DNA from: Cognatiluteimonas weifangensis
Lineage (GTDB): Bacteria > Pseudomonadota > Gammaproteobacteria > Xanthomonadales > Xanthomonadaceae
Direction of reading: 5' to 3'
DNA: 64,000 bases
Assembly: GCF_003416885.1 (NCBI RefSeq)
Contig: NZ_QVPD01000001.1
Span: 261,715 to 325,714 of the forward strand
How positions within the stretch are numbered: position 1 is the stretch's first letter; each line of letters begins with the position of its first letter. The notes below the pieces were generated by a model. It was not told the origin of the DNA and did no database searches. It saw only the letters and a list, made by a program, of their open reading frames with translations. Positions 33,292 to 42,052 of this stretch are shown here, one piece after another. A program made the translations under genes and the position numbers.

Positions 33292-34347
33292 CTACGCCGC
33301 GTCGGCCATCTGCGCGACCATCTCGCGCCAGCGCGGCAGCTTGTCGTGCACGCCGACGGTGCGCAGGTACGCTTCGTCCACCTCGGTACCGGTCACCAGC
33401 GCGAAGGCGACGTGCACCGCGCCGGTCACCCAGAACCCGCCGGAACGCACGCGCGCCGGATTGTGGTGGTAGGCGACCGCTTCGACGATCGGCATCGGCA
33501 ATCCCCACAGGCCGAGCAGGTAGGCGCCCGCCTCGGCATAGTGCGGGCCGCCGTCGGCGCCCACTCCCGGCAGCAGCAGGCCGATCTCGGAGAGCAGGCC
33601 GGCGGTTACCGCCAGCTCGGCGCTGGCGCCGGCCAGCAGGCGACCGGCGAGGCGGGAGGTGCGCAATGCGCGGTCCTGCAGGGCATCGCGATCCACCCGG
33701 CTGGCCGACTGGATCGAGCCGAAGGTTTCGCTCGCCAGCACCAGCCGGCGGATCGCCTGGTGCCCGAGCCGGGTCACCGCCATCCGGAAATCGGTGATCT
33801 GGCGGCCGCCGGAAAAATACGCGGAGTTGCACAGGCGCAACACTTTCGCCGCGATCGCCGGATCCTGCGCCAGCACGTCGGCGATCTCGCCGTTGCTGGC
33901 CTCCGGGTCGCGCAGCAGCTGCGTCAGTTCGATGTACACCCGCGGCGGCGGCGGCAGCGAGCCGATCGCTCCGATCCGGCGCTTGAGGTCGGCGTTGCCG
34001 AGCAGCTCGCGCAAGTCGGCCAGGCTCTCGACCGCCTCGATCAGTTCGCCGGCGTCCAGCGGCACGCGCAGCAGCCGATGCGCGCTGTCCAGCGCCTGCA
34101 GCACGTCGGTTTCCTGCTCCGCTTCGACCAGCAGCACGCGCACGGCCGAGGGATGGCGTTCGCGCACCTGCTTCAGCAGCTCGGCCTGCGCCCGGGTGGC
34201 CACGTAGACGTCGATCGGCTCGCACGCATCGAGGGCGTGGGCCGGGTCCAGCGGGCGTTCCACCTCCCAGTCCAGTCCGAAGTCGGCCAGCGCCTGCTCG
34301 AACTGCCCGACACGACCGCCGTCCTCGCCCAGGATCGCAATGCGCAC
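33292..34347 (-). CDS. HDOD-domain protein with degenerate receiver-like N-terminus
   Basis: A 351-aa protein. The first ~110 residues resemble a response-regulator receiver, but the strand normally carrying the phospho-Asp reads IDVYVATRAQ, so phosphorylation is doubtful. From about residue 120 comes an HDOD domain (IGSLPPPPRVYIELTQLL, LRLCNSAYFSGGRQITDF, AVTRLGHQAIRRLVL, YHHNPARVRSGG). HDOD proteins lack HD phosphohydrolase activity and act as signalling scaffolds, for example in motility and cyclic-di-GMP pathways of Xanthomonas. GTG start with AGGAGGAG well placed upstream. Divergent from prfC. Confidence 0.85.
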   Translation of the reverse strand: MRIAILGEDGGRVGQFEQALADFGLDWEVERPLDPAHALDACEPIDVYVATRAQAELLKQVRERHPSAVRVLLVEAEQETDVLQALDSAHRLLRVPLDAGELIEAVESLADLRELLGNADLKRRIGAIGSLPPPPRVYIELTQLLRDPEASNGEIADVLAQDPAIAAKVLRLCNSAYFSGGRQITDFRMAVTRLGHQAIRRLVLASETFGSIQSASRVDRDALQDRALRTSRLAGRLLAGASAELAVTAGLLSEIGLLLPGVGADGGPHYAEAGAYLLGLWGLPMPIVEAVAYHHNPARVRSGGFWVTGAVHVAFALVTGTEVDEAYLRTVGVHDKLPRWREMVAQMADAA

Positions 34348-34667
34348 GCTCCACTCCTCCTTGTTTTCCCCAACGATAACGCCCGCTGGCCGGTTTTCTT
34401 GAGGCGCGCCGCGATCTGCGCAGGCGCGCACAGTCCGATGCGGCACGGGGTCTCGCCCGCGGGTCGGACGGCGAGAACACCGTGCACGCGGGCGGGAGAG
34501 ACCGCGACCCTGTGCGCGGCCTGGATGCCGCGGATGAGCCCGCAGGGCGCCCATGCGGCTTTCCTGTCGGCCTTTCCCCTCTCCCGCCCGGCGCGCTGCG
34601 CGGCACCCGGCGCCGGTATAATCGCTGCCTCCCCGCTTTCGGCCGGCGCGTCCTGCGCCGCTTCGCC
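34348..34667. other. 320-bp intergenic region between HDOD gene and prfC
   Basis: No gene is seen here. It contains the purine-rich ribosome site of the HDOD gene at its left end and the prfC -10 at 34617-34622. The G+C-rich remainder has no clear repeat or RNA gene. Confidence 0.5.
34617..34622 (+). promoter_or_regulatory. Consensus -10 element for prfC
   Basis: A perfect TATAAT 45 bases before the prfC ATG, in DNA that is otherwise very G+C-rich. No good -35 is visible. Confidence 0.5.
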
Positions 34668-36272
34668 ATGCCCGACGTTTCCCTCGAAGCCGCGCGCCGC
34701 CGCACCTTCGCGATCATCTCGCACCCAGACGCCGGCAAGACCACGCTGACCGAGAAGCTGCTGCTGTTCGGCGGCGCGATCCAGCTGGCCGGCTCGGTCA
34801 AGTCGCGCAAGACCACCCGCAGCGCCACCTCCGACTGGATGGCGCTGGAGAAGGAGCGCGGCATCTCGGTGACCAGTTCGGTGATGCAGTTCCCCTACGC
34901 CGGCCGCATCGTCAACCTGCTCGACACCCCCGGCCACGCCGACTTCGGCGAGGACACCTACCGCGTGCTGACCGCCGTCGACTCGGCGCTGATGGTGATC
35001 GACGTCGCCAAGGGCGTGGAGGAGCGCACGATCAAGCTGATGGAGGTGTGCCGGTTGCGCGACACGCCGATCATGACTTTCATCAACAAGCTCGACCGCG
35101 AGGGCCGCTCGCCGATCGACCTGCTCGACGAAGTCGAATCGGTGCTCGGCATCCGGTGCGCGCCGGTGACCTGGCCGATCGGCATGGGCCAGCGGCTGAA
35201 GGGCGTCGTCCACCTGCTCAGCGGCGAGGTCCACCTGTACGAGCCCGGGCGCAACTTCACCCGCCAGGACTCGACCATCTTCGCCTCGATCGACGACCCG
35301 CAACTGGAAGCGCGGATCGGCGCGGCCATGCTGGCCGAGCTGCGCGAGGAACTGGAGCTGGTGCAGGGCGCCTCGCATCCGTTCGACCAGGCCGCCTACC
35401 TCGCCGGCCGGCAGACCCCGGTGTTCTTCGGCTCGGCCGTCAACAACTTCGGCGTGCAGCTGCTGCTGGACTTCTTCGTCGAACACGCGCCGGCGCCGCG
35501 GCCGCGCGCGACCACCACCCGCGAGGTGCAGCCCGCGGAGGACAAGCTGACCGGCTTCGTGTTCAAGATCCAGGCCAACATGGACCCGCAGCACCGCGAC
35601 CGCGTCGCCTTCATGCGCATCTGCTCGGGCGAATTCCGCGCGGGGATGAAGGCCTTCCACGTGCGCAGCGGCAAGGAGGTCAAGCTGGCCAATGCGCTGA
35701 CCTTCCTGGCCAGCGACCGCGAGATCGTGGAAACCGCCTATCCCGGCGACGTGATCGGCATCCACAACCACGGCACCATTTCCATCGGCGACAGCTTCAG
35801 CGAAGGCGAGCCGCTGCAGTTCACCGGCATCCCCAACTTCGCCCCGGAGCTGTTCCGCCGCGCGCGCCTGCGCGATCCGCTCAAGCTCAAGCAACTGCAC
35901 AAGGGCCTGGCCCAGCTCAGCGAGGAAGGCGCGACCCAGTTCTTCCGCCCGCTGATGAGCAACGACCTGATCCTGGGCGCGGTCGGCACGCTGCAGTTCG
36001 ACGTGGTCGCCTACCGGCTCAAGGACGAGTACGGCGTGGACGCGAGCTTCGAGCCGGTGCAGGTCGCCACCGCGCGCTGGATCCGCTGCGACGATGCCAG
36101 GACGCTGGAGGAATTCCGCGACAAGCACGCGCTGCACCTGGGCATCGATGCCGCCGGCGAACTGGTCTACCTCGCCCCCAGCCGGGTCAACCTGCAGCTG
36201 GCGCAGGAACGCGCGCCGGGGGTGACGTTCCTGGCCACCCGCGAGCACGCGCGCACGGTCGCCACCGACTGA
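34668..36272 (+). CDS. prfC: Peptide chain release factor 3
   Basis: A GTPase (534 aa) that removes RF1/RF2 from the ribosome after peptide release and contributes to post-peptidyl-transfer quality control. G1 is SHPDAGKT (18-25), G3 DTPGH (86-90) and G4 NKLD (140-143). The RF3-specific [20 protein letters not shown] switch region and the C-terminal domain ([18 protein letters not shown]) are intact. ATG 34668 fits the family N-terminus. Confidence 0.97.
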   Translation: MPDVSLEAARRRTFAIISHPDAGKTTLTEKLLLFGGAIQLAGSVKSRKTTRSATSDWMALEKERGISVTSSVMQFPYAGRIVNLLDTPGHADFGEDTYRVLTAVDSALMVIDVAKGVEERTIKLMEVCRLRDTPIMTFINKLDREGRSPIDLLDEVESVLGIRCAPVTWPIGMGQRLKGVVHLLSGEVHLYEPGRNFTRQDSTIFASIDDPQLEARIGAAMLAELREELELVQGASHPFDQAAYLAGRQTPVFFGSAVNNFGVQLLLDFFVEHAPAPRPRATTTREVQPAEDKLTGFVFKIQANMDPQHRDRVAFMRICSGEFRAGMKAFHVRSGKEVKLANALTFLASDREIVETAYPGDVIGIHNHGTISIGDSFSEGEPLQFTGIPNFAPELFRRARLRDPLKLKQLHKGLAQLSEEGATQFFRPLMSNDLILGAVGTLQFDVVAYRLKDEYGVDASFEPVQVATARWIRCDDARTLEEFRDKHALHLGIDAAGELVYLAPSRVNLQLAQERAPGVTFLATREHARTVATD

Positions 36273-36414
36273 TGCCCGCCGGCGCGACGGCGCCGTCGTC
36301 CGCGACCGCGACGCTGGCCGGCAAACCCGCGGACGCCCGCACAGGGGAAGCGACGCCTTCGCGCGACCGCTCGTCCCGGCCCCCCCGCTCGCGGCCGCGC
36401 CCGCGCCCGCGCAG

Positions 36415-36432
36415 CCGAGCATTTGCTCCAGC
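36415..36432. repeat. 18-bp motif, copy 1
   Basis: CCGAGCATTTGCTCCAGC occurs identically at 62759-62776. Here it ends 21 bases before the hemolysin-III gene. It contains the small inverted repeat GAGC/GCTC. Function unknown. Confidence 0.45.
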
Positions 36433-36453
36433 GGGGGCCGCGATGCTGCGGCC

Positions 36454-37092
36454 ATGCAGGTCGCGTCGCCCCGCGAGGAAGTCGCCAATGCCATGACCCA
36501 CGGCGCCGGGGCGCTGGCCGCGCTGGCCGGCGGGGCGACGCTGATCGCGCTGGCGGGACTGCGCGGCGACGGCTGGCAACTGGCCGCGGCGATCGTGTTC
36601 GGCGCCAGTTTGCTGCTGCTGTACGTGACCTCCACGCTGTACCACGCGGCCCGGCAGCCCCGCATCAAGGCGCGGCTGAAGGTGCTGGACCATTGCGCGA
36701 TCTACCTGCTGATCGCCGGCACCTACACCCCGTTCACCCTGGTCGCGTTGCGCGACAGCGTGGGCTGGTGGCTGTTCGCGGCGATCTGGTCGCTGGCCGC
36801 GCTCGGGATCGCGTTCAAGCTGCGCTTCACCGGGCGCTTCAAGCTGGTGTCGACACTGGTATACGTGGCGATGGGCTGGCTGGCGCTGATCGCGATCCGG
36901 CCGCTGCTGGCCGCGCTGGGCGGCTGGAGCCTGGGCTGGCTGCTGGCCGGCGGCGGCGCCTATACCCTGGGCACGGTGTTCTATCATCGCCCGTCGCTGC
37001 GCTATTCGCATGCGGTCTGGCATCTGTTCGTGATCGCCGGCAGCCTCTGCCACTATCTCGCGGTGCTGCCGCTGCTGCTGTCGCCGCGCTGA
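36454..37092 (+). CDS. Hemolysin III / YqfA-family membrane protein
   Basis: A 212-aa seven-helix membrane protein of the hemolysin-III (PAQR-related) family. Conserved patches: AMTHGAGALAALAGG, TSTLYHAARQP, LDHCAIYLLIAGTYTPF, GTVFYHRPSLRYSHAVWHLF and GSLCHYLAVLP. The conserved Asp/His residues could form the metal site seen in PAQR hydrolases. Despite the name, haemolysis is not established for most members. It stands alone; a MliC-like lipoprotein gene follows at 78 bp. Confidence 0.92.
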   Translation: MQVASPREEVANAMTHGAGALAALAGGATLIALAGLRGDGWQLAAAIVFGASLLLLYVTSTLYHAARQPRIKARLKVLDHCAIYLLIAGTYTPFTLVALRDSVGWWLFAAIWSLAALGIAFKLRFTGRFKLVSTLVYVAMGWLALIAIRPLLAALGGWSLGWLLAGGGAYTLGTVFYHRPSLRYSHAVWHLFVIAGSLCHYLAVLPLLLSPR

Positions 37093-37170
37093 GCCGCGCG
37101 GCGAGGCTTCACCGCCGCTTGACCCTGCGCTGGCAATGGTGGGCGGCGATCCCGGCCACGCGAGGTTCCC

Positions 37171-37530
37171 ATGCGCCACTTCATCTGCCTGCCGTTGCTC
37201 GCGCTGCTGCTGCTCGCCGGCTGCAACCGCAACGCCGCCGAGTCCGCCGCGCCGACAACGGATGCCCCCGCGCCTGCCGCCGCACCCGCCCGCGATGCCG
37301 CCGGCGCGCTCATGCGCTACGCGTGCGACGGCGACACCGAGGTCGCCATCCTGGAGGGCGAGCGGGCCCGGGTGTTCCTGCCCGAGGGCCGCAACATCAC
37401 CCTGAGCAAGGTCGCCGGCAGCCAGCCGCCGGTGTTCACCGGCGCAGACCTGTATTTCGCCATCGGCGACAACGGCGCGTACCTGACGCAGGGCGACCGC
37501 ACCAATGAACTGACCTGCCGGCCGCAATAA
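37171..37530 (+). CDS. MliC-like lipoprotein
   Basis: A 119-aa lipoprotein with lipobox LLLLAGC near residue 18, an Ala/Pro linker, and a C-terminal domain of about 70 residues matching the MliC/PliC lysozyme-inhibitor pattern. MRYACDGDTEVAIL is the first strand with Cys, then LYFAIGDNGAYLTQG, then the final NELTCRP Cys that would close a disulfide. MliC proteins protect peptidoglycan from c-type lysozymes. The family call is by pattern; inhibition is inference. Confidence 0.72.
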   Translation: MRHFICLPLLALLLLAGCNRNAAESAAPTTDAPAPAAAPARDAAGALMRYACDGDTEVAILEGERARVFLPEGRNITLSKVAGSQPPVFTGADLYFAIGDNGAYLTQGDRTNELTCRPQ

Positions 37531-37542
37531 GCGGCTGCGCCG

Positions 37543-39516
37543 ATGGCGGATCCGGACGCCCGCATGCCTCCCTTCGATCCGCGCCGGGCGTGGGCCGGGC
37601 TGCGGCGGCATCCCTGGCTGGCTGTGCTGGCCTCGCTGCTGGCCGCGATTGCGGTGCTGGTCGCACTCTGGGACTGGAATTGGTTCCGCGGCCCGATCGA
37701 ACGCCAGGTCGAGGCCCGCACCGGGCGCAGTTTCGAGATCGGCGGCAACCTGGACGTCGACCTCGGGCGCATCACCACGATCCGCGCCGACGCGCCCAGC
37801 TTCGGCAACGCACACTGGTCGAAGGCGCCGATCATGGCCAGCACCGACCGGCTCGAATTCGGCATCGCCGTGTGGCCATTGCTGCTGCATCGCGAGGTTC
37901 TGATCCCGGACATCCGCCTCGCCAAGCCGCGTCTGCACCTGGAAAAGGGCCCCACGGGCGTCGGCAACTGGGTGTTCGGCGAGCGCGGCGAAATGCAGCC
38001 GCGGTTCCGGCGGCTGTGGATCGACGACGGCCGCCTGCGCTTCATCGATGCCGCGAACAAGACCGACATCGAAGTCGCCGTCGACAGCACCGCGCAGGGC
38101 AAAGGCCAGGTCGCGCCACCGATCGACGTCGAAGGCGGCGGCCGTTGGCACGGCAACAGGTTCAGCGTGCGCGGCCACGCGCAATCGCCGCTGGACCTGC
38201 GTGATCCGCGAAGCCCCTACCACATCGATGCCCACGCCCAGGCCGGCGGCACCAAGGCGCATGCGCGCGGCACCCTGCTCGATCCATTGCGGCTGCGCGA
38301 TTTCGACCTGAAGCTGGCGCTGGCGGGCCAGGACATGGCCGACCTGTACCCGCTGCTCGGCATCGCCACGCCGCCCACGCCGCCGTATGCGCTGGACGGA
38401 CGCCTGACCCGCGAGATCCAGGGGGCTCGCACCACCTGGCATTACGACAGCTTCGGCGGCACGGTCGGCGACAGCGACCTGTCCGGCAGCGCCAGCATCA
38501 CTACCGGCGGTCCGCGCCCTTACCTGCGCGCACAGCTGGTGTCGAGACAACTGGATTTCGACGATCTCGCCGGCTTCGTCGGCGCCGCGCCGCGGGCCGG
38601 CGGCAGCGAGAGCACCAACCCTGAACTCGCCGCGCAGGCCGCGCGCCAGCGGGCCAGCCCGAAGCTGCTGCCGGACACGCCCTACGCACTGGAAAAACTG
38701 CGCGCGATGGACGCCGCCGTGCGCTGGAAGGCGCAGCGGATCGACGCGCCCAAATTGCCGCTCGACGACATGGACGCGCACCTGCTTCTGGAAAGTGGCG
38801 TCCTGCGGCTGCAGCCGCTCGACTTCGGCGTCGCCGGCGGCGACATCCGCGCCGACATCCGCATGGACGCGCGCCAGTCGCCGATCCGCACTCGCGCCGA
38901 CATCGCCGCGCGCGGCCTCAACCTGGGGCCACTGCTGCCTGAGGCAAAACTGGCGGAGGACGCGATCGGCAAGCTCGGCGGCCAGGTATCGCTGCGCGGC
39001 AGCGGCAACTCGATCGCGCGGATGCTGGGCAGCAGCGATGGCGACGCCGCGCTCGGCATGGGCCGTGGCCAGATCGGCAACCTGCTGATGGAATACGCGG
39101 GTCTGGACATCGCCGAAGCGCTGAAATTCCTGGTGCAGGGCGACCGCAAGATCCCGATCCGCTGCGCGTTCGGCGATTTCGCGGTCGAGGACGGGGTGAT
39201 GACGGCACGTGCGCTGGCCTTCGACACCACCGACACCATCATCGTCGGCGAGGGCACGATCAGTCTGAAGGACGAGACGCTGCAGTTGAAGCTGCGACCC
39301 CGCCCCAAGGACCGCAGCCTGTTGGTGTTGCGTTCGCCGCTGATCGTCGGCGGCACGTTCAAGGATCCGGACTTCCATCCGGATTACGCGCGCGTCGGCT
39401 TGCGCGGCGCGATCGCATTGGCGCTGGGCAGCATCGCGCCACCGGCCGCCTTGCTGGCAACCCTGGAACTCGGCCCGGGCGAGGACGCCGCCTGCGGCGG
39501 CAACTACGCCAAATGA
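37543..39516 (+). CDS. AsmA-family envelope protein
   Basis: A 657-aa inner-membrane-anchored periplasmic protein. One N-terminal transmembrane helix (about 23-45, WLAVLASLLAAIAVLVALW) is followed by the AsmA domain (GPIERQVEARTGRSFEIGG) and a C-terminal AsmA_2-like region (DGVMTARALAFDTTDTIIVG). AsmA-type proteins are bridge-like or chorein-related candidates for phospholipid transport and outer-membrane homeostasis. It starts 12 bp after the MliC-like gene, so co-transcription is likely. Confidence 0.9.
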   Translation: MADPDARMPPFDPRRAWAGLRRHPWLAVLASLLAAIAVLVALWDWNWFRGPIERQVEARTGRSFEIGGNLDVDLGRITTIRADAPSFGNAHWSKAPIMASTDRLEFGIAVWPLLLHREVLIPDIRLAKPRLHLEKGPTGVGNWVFGERGEMQPRFRRLWIDDGRLRFIDAANKTDIEVAVDSTAQGKGQVAPPIDVEGGGRWHGNRFSVRGHAQSPLDLRDPRSPYHIDAHAQAGGTKAHARGTLLDPLRLRDFDLKLALAGQDMADLYPLLGIATPPTPPYALDGRLTREIQGARTTWHYDSFGGTVGDSDLSGSASITTGGPRPYLRAQLVSRQLDFDDLAGFVGAAPRAGGSESTNPELAAQAARQRASPKLLPDTPYALEKLRAMDAAVRWKAQRIDAPKLPLDDMDAHLLLESGVLRLQPLDFGVAGGDIRADIRMDARQSPIRTRADIAARGLNLGPLLPEAKLAEDAIGKLGGQVSLRGSGNSIARMLGSSDGDAALGMGRGQIGNLLMEYAGLDIAEALKFLVQGDRKIPIRCAFGDFAVEDGVMTARALAFDTTDTIIVGEGTISLKDETLQLKLRPRPKDRSLLVLRSPLIVGGTFKDPDFHPDYARVGLRGAIALALGSIAPPAALLATLELGPGEDAACGGNYAK

Positions 39517-39630
39517 GCGGCGCCCGCCGCGCAGCAAGGGCTGCCCGCGCGCACGGCAGGAACGCATGGTGGACGCGCGGCCTGTGGCGCGGCGCGATTT
39601 TCGTCCGGCGTCGCGGCGCGCCGCCGGCGT

Positions 39631-40059
39631 TCAGCTGGCGATGTAGCGCTGCAGCTGTTCCAGCTCCAGTTGCTGGTCCTCGATCACCGCCTTGACCAGG
39701 TCGCCGATCGACACCACGCCCAGCACGTTGTCGCCGTCCAGCACCGGCAGGTGGCGGATGCGACGGTCGGTGACCAGTTGCATGCAGCGGTCGGCCGTGT
39801 CCTCCAGGCCGACGCCGATCACCTCGGCGGTCATGATGTCGCGCACCGGGGTGTCCTTCGACGAGCGCCCCTGCAGCACGATCTTGCGGGCGTAATCGCG
39901 CTCGGACACGATCCCGACCAGGCCGCCGGCCTGCATCACCAGCAACGCGCCGATGCGTTTTTCGGCCATCAGCCGGATCGCGTCGATCACCGGCGCGTCC
40001 GGGCCGATGGCGAAGATCTCAGGCGCTTTCGCCTCCAGCAACTGCCGCACGCTGCGCAT
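39631..40059 (-). CDS. CBS-domain pair protein
   Basis: A 142-aa protein made almost wholly of two CBS motifs (about 8-65 and 70-135), with VIDAIRLMAEKRIGALLVM and IRHLPVLDGDNVLGVVSIGD. Such stand-alone pairs bind adenine nucleotides and act as energy or redox sensors. Start chosen at 40059 rather than the ATG two codons earlier, because AAGGAG would abut the upstream ATG but is six bases from this one. It overlaps the end of the glycosyltransferase gene by 41 bp on the same strand. Confidence 0.9.
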   Translation of the reverse strand: MRSVRQLLEAKAPEIFAIGPDAPVIDAIRLMAEKRIGALLVMQAGGLVGIVSERDYARKIVLQGRSSKDTPVRDIMTAEVIGVGLEDTADRCMQLVTDRRIRHLPVLDGDNVLGVVSIGDLVKAVIEDQQLELEQLQRYIAS

Positions 40060-41062
40060 GGCCATCTCCTTCGACAGGGGACTGGCGCGAGCATACCCCG
40101 GGCGCTGTCGCGGCGCATGCTGGCGCCGGCCGCCAGGCGTCGATCAGGTACAGCGGGCGCTGCTTGGACTCCATGTACAGGCGCCCCAGGTATTCGCCGA
40201 TCAGGCCCAGCGCCACCAGCTGCACCCCGCCCAGGAACAGGATCACCGTCATCATCGTCGGCCAGCCGGCGACCGGGTCGCCCCACAACAGCGCCTTGAG
40301 CACGATCCACAGCGCATACACGAACGCCAGCAGCGCCGTCAGCACGCCCAGATAGGTCGCCAGCCGCAGCGGCGCGGTGGAGAAGCTGGTGATGCCCTCC
40401 AGGGCGAAATTCCACAGTTTCCAGAAGTTGAACTTGCTGCGGCCGGCGATCCGCGGCTCGCGCTGGTAGGCGATCGCCACCCGCTCGAAGCCGACCCAGC
40501 CGAACAGGCCCTTCATGAAGCGCTGGCGCTCGCGCAACTGCCGCAGCGCCGCCAGCGCGCGCGGCGACAGCAGGCGGAAGTCGCCGGTGTCCTCGGGGAT
40601 CGGGGTCTTCGACAGCCGCCCGATCAGGCGGTAGAAGACGTGTGCGGTGCCGCGCTTGAGCCAGCCCTCGCCGTCGCGGGCGATGCGGGTGCCGTGGACG
40701 TCGTCGTAGCCCTCGCGCCATTTGGCCACGAACTGCGGGATCAGCTCGGGCGGGTCCTGGGCGTCGGCGTCCAGGATCAGCGCGGCGCCGGCCTCGACCC
40801 GGTCCAGGCCCGCGGTCAGCGCCGCCTCCTTGCCGAAGTTGCGCGACAGCCGCAGCAGCGCCACCCGCGGGTCGGCGGCGGCGAGCCGCTGCAGCACGGT
40901 CCAGGTGCCGTCGCGGCTGCCGTCGTCCACGTACAGCACCCGGCCGTCGACGCCCTCGCCGCGCAGGCGGTCCAGCACCGCGGCAATGCGCGGGTGCAAT
41001 GCGGGCAGGGCGTCGGCCTCGTTGAAGGCGGCGACGACGACGGTGAGCAGGTCCCGGGACAT
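40019..41062 (-). CDS. GT2 glycosyltransferase (GtrB/DPM1-like)
   Basis: A family-2 glycosyltransferase (347 aa) with an N-terminal GT-A domain: TVVVAAFNEADALPALHP, LYVDDGSRDGTW, and the DxD-type LILDADAQDPPE. Two C-terminal transmembrane helices follow (about 230-255 and 265-290, TYLGVLTALLAFVYALW, VILFLGGVQLVALGLIGEYL). This layout matches bactoprenyl glucosyl/mannosyl transferases (GtrB, ArnC-like), which load sugars onto undecaprenyl phosphate. The substrate is unknown. It diverges from arsR with a 65-bp gap and overlaps the CBS gene downstream. Confidence 0.9.
   Translation of the reverse strand: MSRDLLTVVVAAFNEADALPALHPRIAAVLDRLRGEGVDGRVLYVDDGSRDGTWTVLQRLAAADPRVALLRLSRNFGKEAALTAGLDRVEAGAALILDADAQDPPELIPQFVAKWREGYDDVHGTRIARDGEGWLKRGTAHVFYRLIGRLSKTPIPEDTGDFRLLSPRALAALRQLRERQRFMKGLFGWVGFERVAIAYQREPRIAGRSKFNFWKLWNFALEGITSFSTAPLRLATYLGVLTALLAFVYALWIVLKALLWGDPVAGWPTMMTVILFLGGVQLVALGLIGEYLGRLYMESKQRPLYLIDAWRPAPACAATAPGVCSRQSPVEGDGHAQRAAVAGGESA
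40066..40071 (-). promoter_or_regulatory. Shine-Dalgarno site deciding the CBS-protein start
   Basis: AAGGAG on the minus strand sits directly against an ATG at 40065 but six bases from the ATG at 40059, favouring the latter. Confidence 0.6.
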
Positions 41063-41092
41063 GGTGTGATGGTAGCGGGCGCGACGGCCTGC

Positions 41093-41117
41093 TTGACGAT
41101 ATTCCATATTTCTGGAA
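41093..41117 (+). promoter_or_regulatory. arsR promoter -35 and palindromic operator
   Basis: TTGACG at 41093-41098 resembles a -35. A perfect inverted repeat TTCCA-TATTTC-TGGAA spans 41102-41117, ten bases before the arsR ATG. It lies in an A+T-rich patch and is the natural candidate for autogenous ArsR binding. No strong -10 was found. Confidence 0.55.
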
Positions 41118-41127
41118 GTATCGAACA

Positions 41128-41469
41128 ATGCACACCGATACCGCCCTCCAGGCCCTGCATGCCCTCGGCCAGCCCAGCCGCCTGGCCGCCTTCCGCGCCC
41201 TGGTCCAGGCGGGCGTGGACGGATTGAGCGTGGGCGAGCTGCGCGAGCAGCTCGACCTGCCCGCGGCGACCCTCAGCGCCCATCTCAACGTCCTGCGCCG
41301 TGCCGGCCTGGTGCGCGATGCGCGCGCGGGCCGGGTGATCCGGGTCAGCGCCGCCTACGCGCAGATGAACGCCCTGCTTGCCTATCTCACCCAGAACTGC
41401 TGCGCCGGCGCCGATTGCGGCACGCCCGCCGCGCCCTGCAGCCCATCCCCGGAGGAATCCCGGCCATGA
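41128..41469 (+). CDS. arsR: ArsR-family arsenic-responsive repressor
   Basis: A 113-aa winged-helix repressor with LGQPSRLAAFRALVQAG and recognition helix AATLSAHLNVLRRAGLV. Cysteines cluster at the C-terminus (Cys91, Cys92, Cys97, Cys104), the As(III)-sensing layout of one ArsR class in which the thiols lie near the end rather than in the DNA-binding helix. It is first in arsR-arsI-arsC-acr3, with ATGA overlap to the next gene, and likely binds the palindrome 10 bases upstream. Confidence 0.92.
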   Translation: MHTDTALQALHALGQPSRLAAFRALVQAGVDGLSVGELREQLDLPAATLSAHLNVLRRAGLVRDARAGRVIRVSAAYAQMNALLAYLTQNCCAGADCGTPAAPCSPSPEESRP

Positions 41470-42029
41470 CCGCCCAGCACCGCTTCCACGTCCACGTCCA
41501 CGTCGCCGATCTCGACGCCAGCCTGCGCTTCTACACCCGGCTGTTCGGCACCGATCCGAGCGTGCAGCAGCCCGATTACGCCAAATGGATGCTCGAGGAT
41601 CCGCGCCTGAACTTCGCCATCTCCAGCGGCAAGGCCGGCGCCCCCGGCATCGCCCACCTCGGCCTGCAGGCGGACACGCCCGAGGCGCTGGCGGCAATCG
41701 GCGCCCGTCTGCAGGCGGCCGATGCGGTGGTCCTGGCCGAAACTGGCACCACCTGCTGCTACGCGCGCTCGGACAAGTTCTGGGCGCAGGATCCGCAGGG
41801 CGTGCGCTGGGAGGCATTCCACAGCCACGGCGCGGCGACCAGTTACTACGCGCCGGCCGCCGAGGCGCCGGCCACGACCTGCTGCGGCCCGGATGCAGTG
41901 TGCGCAGCCCCGGCTACCGCCGACCAGGCTTGCTGCGACAGGCCGGCCACCGCGAGCCAAGACACCTGCTGCGGTGCGACTTCCGCCAGCCAGGACGCCT
42001 GCTGCGGCTCGGCCGCGACCTGCTGCTGA
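41466..42029 (+). CDS. arsI: ArsI/CadI-type VOC protein with Cys-rich tail
   Basis: A 187-aa vicinal-oxygen-chelate protein of the ArsI (C-As lyase)/CadI group. The VOC core spans about 1-125, with candidate Fe(II) ligands in the N-terminal His cluster, His64 (AHLGLQ) and Glu116 (RWEAFH). The As(III)-binding pair Cys97-Cys98 is in GTTCCYARSDKFW. Known ArsI enzymes cleave trivalent organoarsenicals such as methylarsenite. The tail (131-187) is unusual: five more Cys-Cys pairs (139, 156, 168, 179, 186) plus Cys146, in a partly repeated SQDxCCGA pattern. Coupled to arsR by ATGA. Substrate and the role of the tail are inference. Confidence 0.85.
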   Translation: MTAQHRFHVHVHVADLDASLRFYTRLFGTDPSVQQPDYAKWMLEDPRLNFAISSGKAGAPGIAHLGLQADTPEALAAIGARLQAADAVVLAETGTTCCYARSDKFWAQDPQGVRWEAFHSHGAATSYYAPAAEAPATTCCGPDAVCAAPATADQACCDRPATASQDTCCGATSASQDACCGSAATCC

Positions 42030-42052
42030 TCCCGTCACTCCCACACCCGGCC

